A stretch of DNA of 64,000 bases from contig CM065698.1 in NCBI GenBank assembly GCA_017654935.2, forward strand, positions 45,307,122 to 45,371,121, read 5' to 3'. Origin of the DNA: Phymorhynchus buccinoides (Eukaryota > Mollusca > Gastropoda > Neogastropoda > Raphitomidae). The translations under genes were made by a program, and so were the position numbers. A model generated the notes under the pieces. That model ran no database searches, was not told where the DNA came from, and worked only from the letters and a program-made list of their open reading frames with translations. Of the stretch, positions 22,520 to 33,300 are shown piece after piece (positions within the stretch are counted from its first letter, which is position 1; each line of letters starts with the position of its first letter).

Positions 22520-22886
22520 GGGCGTCAAAATAATTAAGCCCTAAGCGCTCACAATAATACATGTTATTTATAACAAATGAACGTCAAAAATATGTTAAAC
22601 ACAAGCGCACACACATATACACACACACGCAGACGCTTTGATAATATAATAATAATAATAATAATGGGCGTCAAAATAATTAAGCCCTAAGCGCTCACAA
22701 TAATAAATAAGTTATTTATAAATTGATAAACCATCAATAGAAACAAATGAACGTCAAAAATATGTTAAGCACAAGCGCACACACATATACACACACACGC
22801 TTGCGTGCGCGCGCACACGCGCACACACACACACACATAAACGCGCGCGCGAACCCACGAACGCACACACGCACACAAACACACGT
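22335..22886. repeat. Tandem array of ~150-180 bp units, then CA/CG tract
   Basis: Three units start with ATGGGCGTCAAAATAATTAA at about 22337, 22518 and 22665. Each holds AAACAAATGAACGTCAAAAA, CACACACATATACACACACA and CGCAGACGCTTTGATAAT plus (AAT)n. The middle unit lacks about 30 bp. 22790-22886 is CA/CG-rich. Confidence 0.85.
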
Positions 22887-22939
22887 GCATGGAAGGGACA
22901 AAGTACCTTGAAAGGAAATGAAGCAGACTATGATTTGAA

Positions 22940-23290
22940 GAGTAGTTTTGAGAGAAGACTTAAAATAAATAAAGAAAGGGAGTTGGCAGAACGGAGAGGT
23001 AAAGTGAGTTTATTCCAAGTGGAAGGAGCCTGAAAAGAGAAAGAACGTTCGCCAGGGTTCTGGTGCGGCAACGAGGGATCTGGAGGAGAGAAGTGTCAGA
23101 GGAAGAGCGTAACTGTCTAAGAGGTGTGCAAAGTTTCAGAAGATCATCTGGATAAGAAGGAGCCAGAAGAAGAAGCCAGACCATTCGGGGATTTGTAACA
23201 GAGTAGAGAGAGCTTGTATTCGATGCGCCTTCCGACAGGAAGCCAGTGAAGAGATTCAAGAATAGTAGTCCATGAGCCAGAAAGTGAAAC
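22940..23290 (-). pseudogene. Host CR1/L2-like LINE, downstream half
   Basis: On the minus strand the sequence reads ILESLHWLPVGRRIEYKLSL then LCYKSPNG, and after a frameshift APSYPDDLLKLCTPLRQLRS and SSDTSLLQIP, then RSFSFQAPSTWNKLTLPLRS. This is the classic C-terminal region of CR1/L2 reverse transcriptases. The preceding part of the same protein is found at 27551-27830, so a ~4.2 kb insertion separates the halves. Confidence 0.8.
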
Positions 23291-24439
23291 CCTCCCCCCC
23301 CCCCCCCCTAGGGAATTTTGCAGACAGTGTTTTTTATGTACCTAGGGACATGCCATTTTGATATTTGCTTGTTGGCCAGTTGAACTCTCCTGGGTGTGGC
23401 TGCAGCGCTTGCTTAAAGTTACAATATCAATCATAAATAATGCTCGTACTGTCATATTTACAAGTTTATTTTCTCTTCACTTAAGCTAGTGATGACAGTG
23501 AAATTATATACTGTATGCTTTCTGAATGTCACTGTATTCTGAAAACACCTTTATATTCTTCCTGAGTGCACAACATGGTATCTCCGGCATGTTGTTTTTC
23601 CATGCGTGCCGTCATTTTGCGCAGAATTGGAGGACTTCAACTTCCATACAAGAAAAATTACAGTCACAACTACCGTTTTGTGGATATTTCAGTTAAGTAC
23701 AAAGCATCAGGGTCTTTGACAGCAAGTTTGAATATTTGAGAGCAATGTAGTAGACTATAATGGCAGATATTCTACTCCTACCCCCTAAGTAGAAAAACAG
23801 CACTAAGTACCCACGTAGTTATGAATTACCAGAAAAGTACTTTTTGTTTCCTAACTGGTTATGCCTATGACATGCTTCTTCTGAAAATCTGCTATTATGC
23901 TCTATATCAACAGCATAATATGGTTGTAGCACCATGTTTCCTGTGAATAGCATCATTTAACTGTATTTGAGGTGTTCACTTATTCATTTCCTGTTACAGA
24001 CAAACTGACTTGCTGTTTGGGCTTTTTTCACAGACTACAGTGTATCAGAGAAGTCCTAGAGAAACTTGAATCTTCTGAAGAAATTTAGGAAGTCACAACT
24101 GAAGAATGATCATCCCACTAAGTCACTACTTGACAGGTCTTTTGGCAGACGCACTCCTAAAATGCCTTGGTAAAATACTGAATTTCAGAACAGCTTTGCT
24201 GTTTACGTATCTGACAAGAAAGCCATATTAGGTATCAAATCATATGTTTACATTCTTATGAAAGAGACAGGTTGCTGAAAGATTGCTGAATATGGTACGT
24301 TTGATAAACTTTCAGTACCTTTTTGACAAAAAAAAACGTCTTGGAATGCAGCAGTCACAATTGTGAATCACCAGCAAGAGAAATTTGCTGTCTGAGTTGC
24401 TCATTATCAGCAGAAAACACAAAAGATGTACTGTCATTG

Positions 24440-27184
24440 CTACTCGTTGTCAACAAACACAAAGTCAGTCAAACTGAACGAATCTAGTGCATCATCCATT
24501 TGTGGGGCTGACGGATTCTCCACAAGGACATCCACAAGCTCTGCAGGCATTAGAAGGCCCTGTGTCCATTTTGCTTTAAGTCCTCCGGGTGTCTTTTCCC
24601 ATCCATGACCCTCTGGTGATGGGATGTCTGGCTTTGGCTTGTGAGACTGGTTCCATATGAGTGTGTGGTAGTTGACTCTTAATGTGCATGAACAGAGAAT
24701 CTCTGCACGGTGGCAACAGACTCATATCCATACCATCGTAACAGGTCAGCAGTTCTTCACTGGTGTTGAATCGCTCCAGAAATTTTTCAAATCGAAGCTT
24801 ATTGATGTCTCTGGTGCATGAACCCCGACCTCTGTATAGGAAACAAGTGAACTCTTCAAGTTCATTCAGGACTGTTGGCTGAATTTGGACTGTGAGACTG
24901 AGCTGAGCAAATGTTCTGATATACTCAGGATGCTGTTTGAGAGCCTTGATATGGGCAATCTTTCCTTTCCTGACAAACGCACTCGTTGTATCACACCCGC
25001 TGAAGGCATGGACAGCAGGTAGCACGGAACATATCTCTTTGCCCACAGTTTGCTCTACGTTCTTGATGTCAATGAGCCTCCGCTTATTTGAGACCCCTGT
25101 ATAAAAAAAACATCTTCTGTGGGAAGTTTTTGGCATACTTGAGAAGGACACGGCCGTTCAATTTGGATCGTTTAGTTCCCACATATGCGCTATCGTGAAA
25201 CCCACTCACCTCCTCCTCTTTTGCATCTCCTTCCTTCCCCATCCCTCCCTCCCTCCCATTCCTTGACCGTAGCAAGACTTCACGCGGCAGCAAAGGTAGC
25301 ACGCAGGCAGGATTTCACAAGTGGGCTGCTACAGCCAAAGTTCTATTTGGTCGCTGGCAGCTTGCTTACTACACACGCGCGCAGCAGTGCAGCAAGGCTT
25401 GGTGGCTTGAAGAGTATAGCCTAGTAAAGAGTGTTCCTCTTTGCTTTGTGCTGTGGAGAAACTACACACTGACACTAGTTGTCTTTCAATTTAAATTGCT
25501 CAGCTACCGTTCGACTGAGCACCTAACTAACTACACACTTTAAACACAAGATGACTCTAGAACTTATATGTAAAAGCACACTTATCAACACTGGCTACTT
25601 TAGACAGAACACGCCGAGGAAAATGCCACATAAATCTGTGGTACTGAGGGAAAAACCTAGGCCTTTAAAATAGCGCGCACTGCTGTTCTATTCCAACCCT
25701 GACTGCTATAATGTACACAAAGCGTGGTTTATTAATTAACACTAATTACACCACAACTAGCTTTTGGTTCGAATCACTGTTCACACAATGCTGTTCACCA
25801 CACACCTATGTATGCTCACACCAAAATGTTTGGCAAATCGAAAGTCTGTTTAGAAGCAGTGGACGAAAACATACGGAGCACAAATTCCACTCTGTTTTCC
25901 CACTTGTTTCTGGCGCTTCCAAGAGGTTGAGTCATTCGCATTTCCCGCCTCTGGAAGCCTAGCCGGCAGCAACTAAAGAGTCTGCAAATGCCAGTTTTGT
26001 AAAGCCGTGAGGAGGAAGACATCCGTGTCTGGAGATCTGACAGCGATTGTTGAATCTTCAGAAGAATTGTCTGCAATATGGAGACAGTGCAGAACTATTT
26101 TGGTGTCAGCTTCTTCCTGTGAAGAGGACAGCTCTTCAACGTGCTCAGACAGTGTTTTCTGGCCATCAGGTGTTGTCAAGCGTGTGCACTTGTCTTCACA
26201 GACAAACAGAACTGTTATTTCCTGGAGTTTGCTGGCATACTTGTCTGTCTGCCATTCTTCAAGAAGGAATCTTGTGAAGTTCATTTTGTTCCTGTCGTTC
26301 GACAAGAAGGTCTTCCAGTCTCTTGGAACCTTTGTGGAGCTCCCTTTGATCAGATGCACTGATGATGATGACCCTCACCTATCTCTTTCTGTTGCCTTGA
26401 TAGAATATGGATGATAGGAGTCTGTTACAAAGTCAACTCGAGGCTCCCTTGGAAGCTGGTCAAACAGGCTTTCTGTGAGGTCCCCAAATGTGGATGGAAG
26501 GGCTATCTGGGCTTGGAACAAAGCATTCCCGTTAATGACATAGGTGTTGGTGCTGCGGCTTTGCCTTTCTGCTGAGAGGACATCTCCTTCAAGAAAATGT
26601 AGTAGCTTTGACTTGTCAGTCTTCACAAGATATCTATCAGCCGTTGCCAGAGGCCAAGGTACTGGGCCCAGTGGAAAGCACAAGACTCACTCCAAACTGA
26701 TGTTGTGGTCAACTGCAAGGAGAACAAGCTGGCCAAAGACGTTCCGCTCAGCTGTGATCTTCTTTGTCTTCTTTGAAAGTCCTGAGACTGTAGAAGACTT
26801 CACAGTGCTTGAAAAAGTCTTGAGATTGAGCTCTTTGATTGGGGCATTGAAGCGTGTTGTTCTCTTGACCAGTCGCTCCTCCATAAAGGCCCTGCAAGCC
26901 TTTTCTCCTGCTTCATCAGCATTCAGGAGATCAGATGAGATGTTGTTTGGCACTGGTGCACCTGAAGACAAGCAATAGAGAGTGTTCTTGTCTTCAACCT
27001 CAAACAGATTGATGAAGTTGAGGACTGCAGTAATGGCGTTGCAGATGTCATGTTCACTCTGTACGATCTGGGAAGGCCTTAGATCCATATGAGAGCTGGT
27101 GTCTTGGTTGTCCATGTCTGTCAGGTCAAGTGCTGCCTGGTGGTAAGTGGCTCTCTTCTTACTTAACGTTATGAATTGAGACAA
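24440..27184 (-). pseudogene. Broken transposon gene with FEN1/XPG-like motif pattern
   Basis: Minus-strand pieces form one protein in order. 27184-26690 gives an N-terminal region; then a TGA at 26687-26689, and the same frame resumes VLCFPLGPVPWPLATAD. A second in-frame TGA lies at 26375-26377. Next come STKVPRDWKTFLS, EEADTK (~26116-26099) and SPDTDVF (~26035-26015). An ~866-bp block (25110-25975) interrupts before FFYTGVSNKRRLID and VHAFSGCDTTSAFVRKGK (~25013-24960). A one-base shift near 24636 then leads to PSPEGHGW and a stop at 24440-24442. The spaced EEAD, SPDTD and GCD-GK motifs recall PIN/FEN1-type nucleases. The family itself I know only as a repeated animal protein of uncertain role. 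The copy is inactive. Confidence 0.65.
25110..25975 (-). other. ~866-bp block splitting the nuclease-like gene
   Basis: The flanking frames read LQTL and FFYTGV, which would join directly in an intact protein, so this block looks inserted. It could instead be an intron: a pyrimidine-rich TTTTTTTATACAG acceptor-like site lies at its downstream side, but a good GT donor is not seen upstream. It holds a purine-rich stretch (GGAGGGAGGGAGGGATGGGG) and no recognised protein. Confidence 0.4.
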
Positions 27185-27550
27185 AATTCAAAACAGCAGT
27201 AACATTGATACTCAAGTAGCGATTACGCTTACTGATATTCGTTATTCAGTTCTGCTCAAACATAAACCACCCTTTTTACCATAGAAGACTGATGGCAGTC
27301 AACCACTATAATAGGCATCAGACCTTTCAGTAATTCTTCTATGAAGATTTCATCCCCCCCAAAAAAAAGATAAAGGATGATCTAAGAGGCCATTCTATGG
27401 AATGCAAAATTCTCGCGGGTACCTATCTTTGACCACCCACCATAGCTACACCCAGCAGAGGATCACTGGCCAACAACCTGTTTTCAGTAGCTTAGATGTT
27501 AAGCTTTCCAGTGGTACCTGTCTGCAAAATTCCCTAGGGGGGGAGGGGGG

Positions 27551-27830
27551 GTCTAGGAGGGCCCATGGTCTACATAGGGGTAGTGAGAGAATTTGGAAGA
27601 CCTCAGTACAAGGCGAGCAGCATTGTTCTGAATTTCTTGCAGTTTGGCGAGAAGGTTCTGTGGGCAGCCAGCAAAAAGGGAATTGCAGTAGTCTAAACGA
27701 GAGAGAACAAAGCCAGAGATAAGAGTGTTGGTGGCGTCTTCAGAGAGAAGATGACGAACAGAAGCAATGCGACAGGGTTCCAGATAGCAAGCACGACAGA
27801 CAGAGGAAATTTGAGTTTAAAAAGAAAGTG
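27551..27830 (-). pseudogene. Host CR1/L2-like LINE, upstream half
   Basis: Minus-strand translation gives FVLSRLDYCNSLFAGCPQNL then LAKLQEIQNNAARLVLRSSK, the segment that in CR1/L2 RTs directly precedes the LHWLPV box found at 23290. It marks the right flank of the inserted element. Confidence 0.8.
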
Positions 27831-27854
27831 TTTGGTATAAATGATATATACAAA

Positions 27855-27880
27855 CTAGTTAACCCGTGCTCCGCACGGGT
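27855..27880 (-). mobile_element. Candidate Helitron-type 3' end
   Basis: On the minus strand an 8-bp stem with 3-nt loop (ACCCGTGC GGA GCACGGGT) is followed by TAA and CTAG then T, as in Helitron 3' ends (hairpin, CTRR, T). The matching 5' TC end was not found, so this is a lead only. Confidence 0.35.
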
Positions 27881-27966
27881 CCAGAAATATATTTTTTTGG
27901 AAATGCAAATATAATGTATTCAATCTTACATTGATAGAACATAATTATATGCTGTCGGGGAATGTA

Positions 27967-28012
<46 letters not shown>

Positions 28013-28459
28013 GTTACGAAACACAGGGTCGGCATTCTTCGCGTTTTCCTAGGTAGATTCGGCAATTTCCGACACAAATCCGTCGATGCAGACGATAAAA
28101 TTTCAATGAAACTTCATACATTTTGCTTTCAAAATCAACTTTCAAAAGCAAACTTTTGAACCCGACATAGCGGAATCGCGTCCCAACGCGTTCTTCTGGA
28201 ACTGTATGGCAAGCAAAAGTCCGACATTTACGCGGTATCCGAGTTTTTACGTTCTTTTACACTTCAGACCTTAGCGTATTATATTACATGAAGCAAATTT
28301 CAGTCACATTTTGCCATGAAACGAGTGTAACTGCTTAGCATTCGTCTCATGGGCAAATTTGACTGACATTTTCTTTATTTCATGAGATAATTGGCATGGG
28401 CTTCTTACCCGCCCATGGGCGTTTTACCCCGTCTTCCCCTATAGATGCTGCCTCATTTG
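27881..28459. other. No gene seen; GA repeat
   Basis: (GA)n at 27968-28012 within AT-rich sequence. It may be the body of the candidate Helitron. No coding evidence. Confidence 0.5.
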
Positions 28460-28607
28460 TATGGCTGGATATCAGCTGCCGCCATTTTCCTTTTTCAAGA
28501 GGAGTTCTGCCGTCATCATGGGATAAAGATGGCGTAGCATCCAACTATTTCGCTAGTTAGATTTGTTCCAAGATGGCGACTATGACGATGGCTGATATCC
28601 AGCCATA
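28460..28607. mobile_element. Small inverted-repeat element (148 bp)
   Basis: TATGGCTGGATATCAGC at 28460-28476 is the exact inverse of GCTGATATCCAGCCATA at 28591-28607. The TA at each outer edge could be the target duplication. The interior is non-coding. Confidence 0.6.
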
Positions 28608-28672
28608 GTGGGTCGGTAGGAGTGTTTTACTTATAAACAAATGTTCCCTTTCACAAAGAAGATTTGGGATCA

Positions 28673-30372
28673 ATGGAAGAGACAGAAAATGATATCCCCT
28701 TGTCTCCAACTGTCAAAATTATCACAGGTTCAATACAGGAGATGACCTCTAAGGCTCTCCAACAAGAAAAAAAAACACGACTCGCCCAAGGCTCCCTCCT
28801 TGATAGAGGAGCCTATTTCGATTTGGGGCCCAAAAGATCTCCCAGAAAAAGAAAACAAAGAAACAGATTTGGACTCTGATTCAGATGAGGGTGGGGACTT
28901 CATCGAAGTTCGTCAACAACGAAGACGCCCCCCCCCCCCTCGTCAACAAAATACAATCCCACCTATCTTTCTGGAGTACCCAGTGATCCTGGAGGACCTA
29001 TGCACAGGCACGGCTACCTTCAGGGCACTGGGTCCCACCACAAACATGAAATTTTTTCGAAACAACGTGGGGGACATCCTCAACCAGAGGCCACTAAATG
29101 GAAACCGATGGTTGATTGGCTGCAAATCAGCCTCTCAACAATATAAACTGGCAAAACTGACATCAATTTCATCCATAAATATCAAATGTACCGTTCCTGA
29201 GGCCACCACTGAGGGGGTAATTAAGCCTATCCCCTTCGAAGAAGATCTCGAAGACCTCAAGACATACATTCCAAATGCTAAATCTATTCAAAGACAGAGA
29301 TGGCACAGAATCTCGTGCCATAAAAATTATCTTCACAAAACCAATACTGCCTGCACTGGTGAAGATCGATGCCCAGGAGTTCCCTGTGGCACCATACGTG
29401 GCCCCGGTGCGACGGTGCCGCAGGTGCGCTCGGTATGGGCACGGTCCCAACCAGTGCAGAGCGAGAGTGGAAATTTGCACCAGGTGCTCTGCCCCTGGAC
29501 ATTCAGCACAACAATGCAACCAAAGTCAAAAATGTGTTAACTGTGGCGGCGGACATTCTGCCGCCTATCAAGGATGCCCTCAGTATCAGCTGAGACTGAG
29601 GGCCAATAAAATCAGAGGAGAAGCTTTCTTGCCCTACAGTGAGGCCATCAGGAGGGCAAAAGAAACTTTACAAACAGAAAAAGAGCTAAAAGAAAAACAA
29701 CTAAAAACAAACACTCCTACAGTGGACCCTAGCTGGAGAGTTCAGCCAATCCCACTTGGGGGGTCGGCTGACTCGTATGCCAGTAGGGCCAGAGGTAATA
29801 AACCCACAACAAAGCATAAAGATCAACCTGCTCCGGCTCCCCTAGACCACTCACATGTGGAAGACACGGGGGAGGTGGAGGTGATCACCTCTTCACCCAC
29901 AACTCAGAAACGGGAAAAAAAGAAAAAAAGAAAAAGATCACACAGAAACTCGGAACAAATCACTGAGGAAAAAGTTGAAGAAATGATTTCTAAACAACTG
30001 GCAAAAATGACTGAAACAATAATGACGACTATAACCAAACATATTGACAATACACTGATAAAACCAACTCACACAACAACCTCTCAACTAGTAAACCTTA
30101 ACATTCCCAAAGAAGAAAACAAATCCATAAAAGAATCATTCATAACCCGTATCTTACGAAGTCTGGCACAAGCCAGAACTTCGAACCAGCCAAAGATTTT
30201 AATCGAGGATTTGTCCTCTTTAATCACAGACTCTGATGATCTCCCCATAGATCCAAGAAATGCTCTAAATATTATGCAACTGGCAGAGATTGCCTGTGGT
30301 GCCTCTCCGGCACCACAGGCAACAAGACACAGACTGGGTTCGCAGAGAGCGAAACCCAAAGTTCCACCTTAA
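28673..30372 (+). pseudogene. Element A ORF1: nucleic-acid-binding protein, frameshifted
   Basis: The frame starts at ATG 28673. A shift occurs at the A run near 28765, and a second near 29290. The joined reading shows an acidic N-terminus, a PPIFLEYPVILEDL-GTATFRALGPTT region shared with B and D, then three zinc knuckles: CRRCARYGHGPNQC, CTRCSAPGHSAQQC, CVNCGGGHSAAYQGC (~29420-29580). A charged tail follows with KKRKRS and a helix EEKVEEMISKQLAKMTE. It ends at TAA 30370-30372. In I-group elements ORF1 coats the RNA. The two one-base shifts make it inactive, though they could be sequencing errors in homopolymers. Confidence 0.85.
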
Positions 30373-33300
30373 CCTTCACACTTCACTATTACTAAAATCC
30401 TCTTTTCTCACAACCCTGCACGAAGGTCTTAATGTACTGCAGTGGAACTGTCGTTCCCTAAACACCACACAAGATTATCTAATTCAGTTCCTAGCCAATT
30501 CACAAATCTCTTATCAAATACTCTGTCTGCAATCCATTCGTTTAACATATGGAAAACTTCCCAACATTACTGGATATTACTATCCACCATCTGTTAGTAA
30601 CAAAGTAGATAGAATTTTTACAGCCACTTATATTCATAAATCTCTAAATTACATTGAAGTTCCAACCCCAGAAAGAAATCTAACAGGTTTGCGCTATTCC
30701 ACAATGATCCAAACTAAAGTTAATAACGAATTTATCAACATTCTAAACATCTATTATCCTAAAGGATACTCAAAAGTGACTATCTCTAACTGGCTCTCAA
30801 ATCTGTCTGCAGAGAAATCCTGGCTGATTGTTGGTGATTTCAATGCTCACCACATCAGCTGGGAACCTTTCTGTACAAAAACATATTCTGATATTTCTCT
30901 CTACAACGAAATTAATGACTCACAACTAATTCTACTAAATGATGGTTCTTCCACATATTATCCAGATGCCTCTACACACTTTTATCCAAAAGCTATCGAT
31001 CTTTCCTTAGCCAGTCCAAATTTACTGATAAATCACGAATGGTACACCTATTCGGATCCTCTTCATTCTGACCATAAACCTATCTCCATACAACTGAATT
31101 TAACAGCAAATAACACCAATTTACCACCTGAACCTAAATTTAATTTCGAAAAAGCTAATTGGCCATTATTTCAATCCTTGCTCTCTAAACACACAATTGA
31201 AGACCTCAATGATCTAAACAGAGAAGTTTACTATGATAACATCAGAAAAAAGATTCTAATAGCTGCAAACCTAGCTATCCCTACAACAATACCGCCCTCA
31301 AAACCCCACAGTAAGCCTTGGTGGAACGAGGAAATAAAAAAAGCAATTAAAAACAAAAAACGTAAATATAACACTTTTGACCTACACCCTACTAAACCAA
31401 ATGTTGATGAAAAACTAACAGCAGAAAAAGAATGCGACGATTTGATAAATGAAGCTAAATTAAATTACTTTAACAAGGAAGACATTATTAATTTCAAGGA
31501 CCTAGGCAAGGCCTGGAAACGTCTAAAGAGGGTCCAAAATAAAGGCTACAATATTAACACGCGTGTCCTAGATGGGGATAATTTGACAACCACTGACTCA
31601 GATACCGCTGATGTCCTGGCCAACCGGTTTGCCCAGGCGAGCCAAACAAAACACTTGCCTGTTTTTCAACGGGATAAACGTAAAATAAACTATCATTTTG
31701 AAAAGTCTAATGATAATTCACATACCATCAATGCTCCCTTAAAGATTACCGAGCTTGCTGCCGCCATTAATATGATTAGGAAAACAAATAAAGCAACAGG
31801 AGATGATCCTATCTCCTATACAATTATAAAGAAATTGCCCCCATCTTTTCTCAAAGTCCTGCACCATTTTTATTCCGGATGTTGGGCTGAGGGCGAAATC
31901 CCAAATGCATGGAAGGAGGCACAGGTAGTCGGGATCCCTAAGCCTGGAAAACCGGCTAGGGACCCCGCAAGCTACCGCCCCATTTCCCTCACCCCACATC
32001 TGGGTAAAATTTACGAGCGTATCGTAAAAAGCAGACTGGATTTCTATTTGGAAAAAAATAACGTTCTTCCCAAATTCCAGGCAGGTTTTCGAAAACATAG
32101 ATGCTGCATGGAACAAGTTATAAGATTAACCTCCTATGTCAAAAAGGCCTTTGCGAGACGCAGGAAAGTCCTCGCCACCTTCTTTGATATCAAAGGGGCG
32201 TACGACTCCGTTTGGCATGGGAGGCTTCTAGATAAAGTCAGCAGTCTCGGTATTCACGGGAATATGTTTAATTTTATACAAAACTTCATAAATAACCGTG
32301 CTTTAAGAGTTAAAGTGGGGTCCTCCGTGTCAAAAATACATCAAATTGACATGGGGGTCCCCCAAGGCAGCATTATCGCCCCAACTCTTTTCAACATCAT
32401 GATTCATGACATCTCCAATCTAAAACTCAAAAATTGTCAAATTTCTATGTATGCTGACGACATAGCCATCTGGTCGTCAGCATTCACAAAAAGCTCAAAA
32501 GCTCTAGCTAAATACCTACAAAATCATCAAACTAACACCAGTCTTGTCATTGATTACCTACAGAAAAATGGATTCTCCTTGTCCCCAGACAAGTGTGAGT
32601 TCATGTGTTTTCGCCATAATCTAATTAAAAAAAACATTAACATTAACATTCTGGGCCAACCAAAATCAATGACAAATAAAGTCAAGTTTCTAGGGGTGGT
32701 ACTTACACCACGCCTTAACTGGAGCCCACATATTGACCACCTTTGCAAAAAAGCTATAAAAGGCGCCAACTTTGTCCGAATTATCTCTTCCCAGACATGG
32801 GCTCAAAACTCCAAGTTTCTTGTTCTTTTAACACAAGCTCTAGTTCGCAGTCGTCTAACATATGGGATGGAAGCATTCCATAACATTACAAGTAACCTAG
32901 TAAACAAACTACAAACAATAGAGCTAAAAGCCCTAAAAGCAGCCCTCAACGTTCCAAAGTTTGCAAATACTAACCTGATTTATGGAATAATAGGTTGGAT
33001 TCCATTAGATCACCTTATGAAATTAAACACTTCTACATTCCTAACAAGACTATACGCAACAAATCATTTTTCAATAGAAAGCTTTAAGGAAGAATTTGAA
33101 GACCCTTTTTATAGCCATCCATCCTTTCAACAACAAAAACCAATTATTGCACAAAAAGTCTGCAACCCATTAGACTATTCCCGGGAAATGCTCTCTATGG
33201 CGGGCCTGGAAATAGATGATATTGAAACTCATCCAAAATTCCCCATCCCACATTGGGAATGGGAATCAGCACACTTTGACACTTTTCTACACCAAATGTA

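Larger units (their letters stand above)
23303..27541. mobile_element. ~4.24 kb inverted-end DNA element inserted in a LINE
   Basis: The left end CCCTAGGGAATTTTGCAGAC (23306-23325 region) and the right end GTCTGCAAAATTCCCTAGGG (27520-27539) are inverted copies. Weaker inverted similarity continues inward (TTGTTGGCCAGT-type words at ~23370 and ~27470). The two halves of a minus-strand CR1/L2-like LINE flank it exactly (22940-23290 and 27551-27830). It carries the broken nuclease-like gene at 24440-27184. Flanking C/G runs hide the target duplication. The remaining interior (23420-24420, 27190-27400) shows no further gene. I think of the Academ group because I recall XPG-like proteins there, but this is a tentative link. 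Confidence 0.65.

Noticed and set aside
25711..26978. Plus-strand frames of up to 144 codons
   Set aside because: Antisense shadows of the minus-strand nuclease-like gene.
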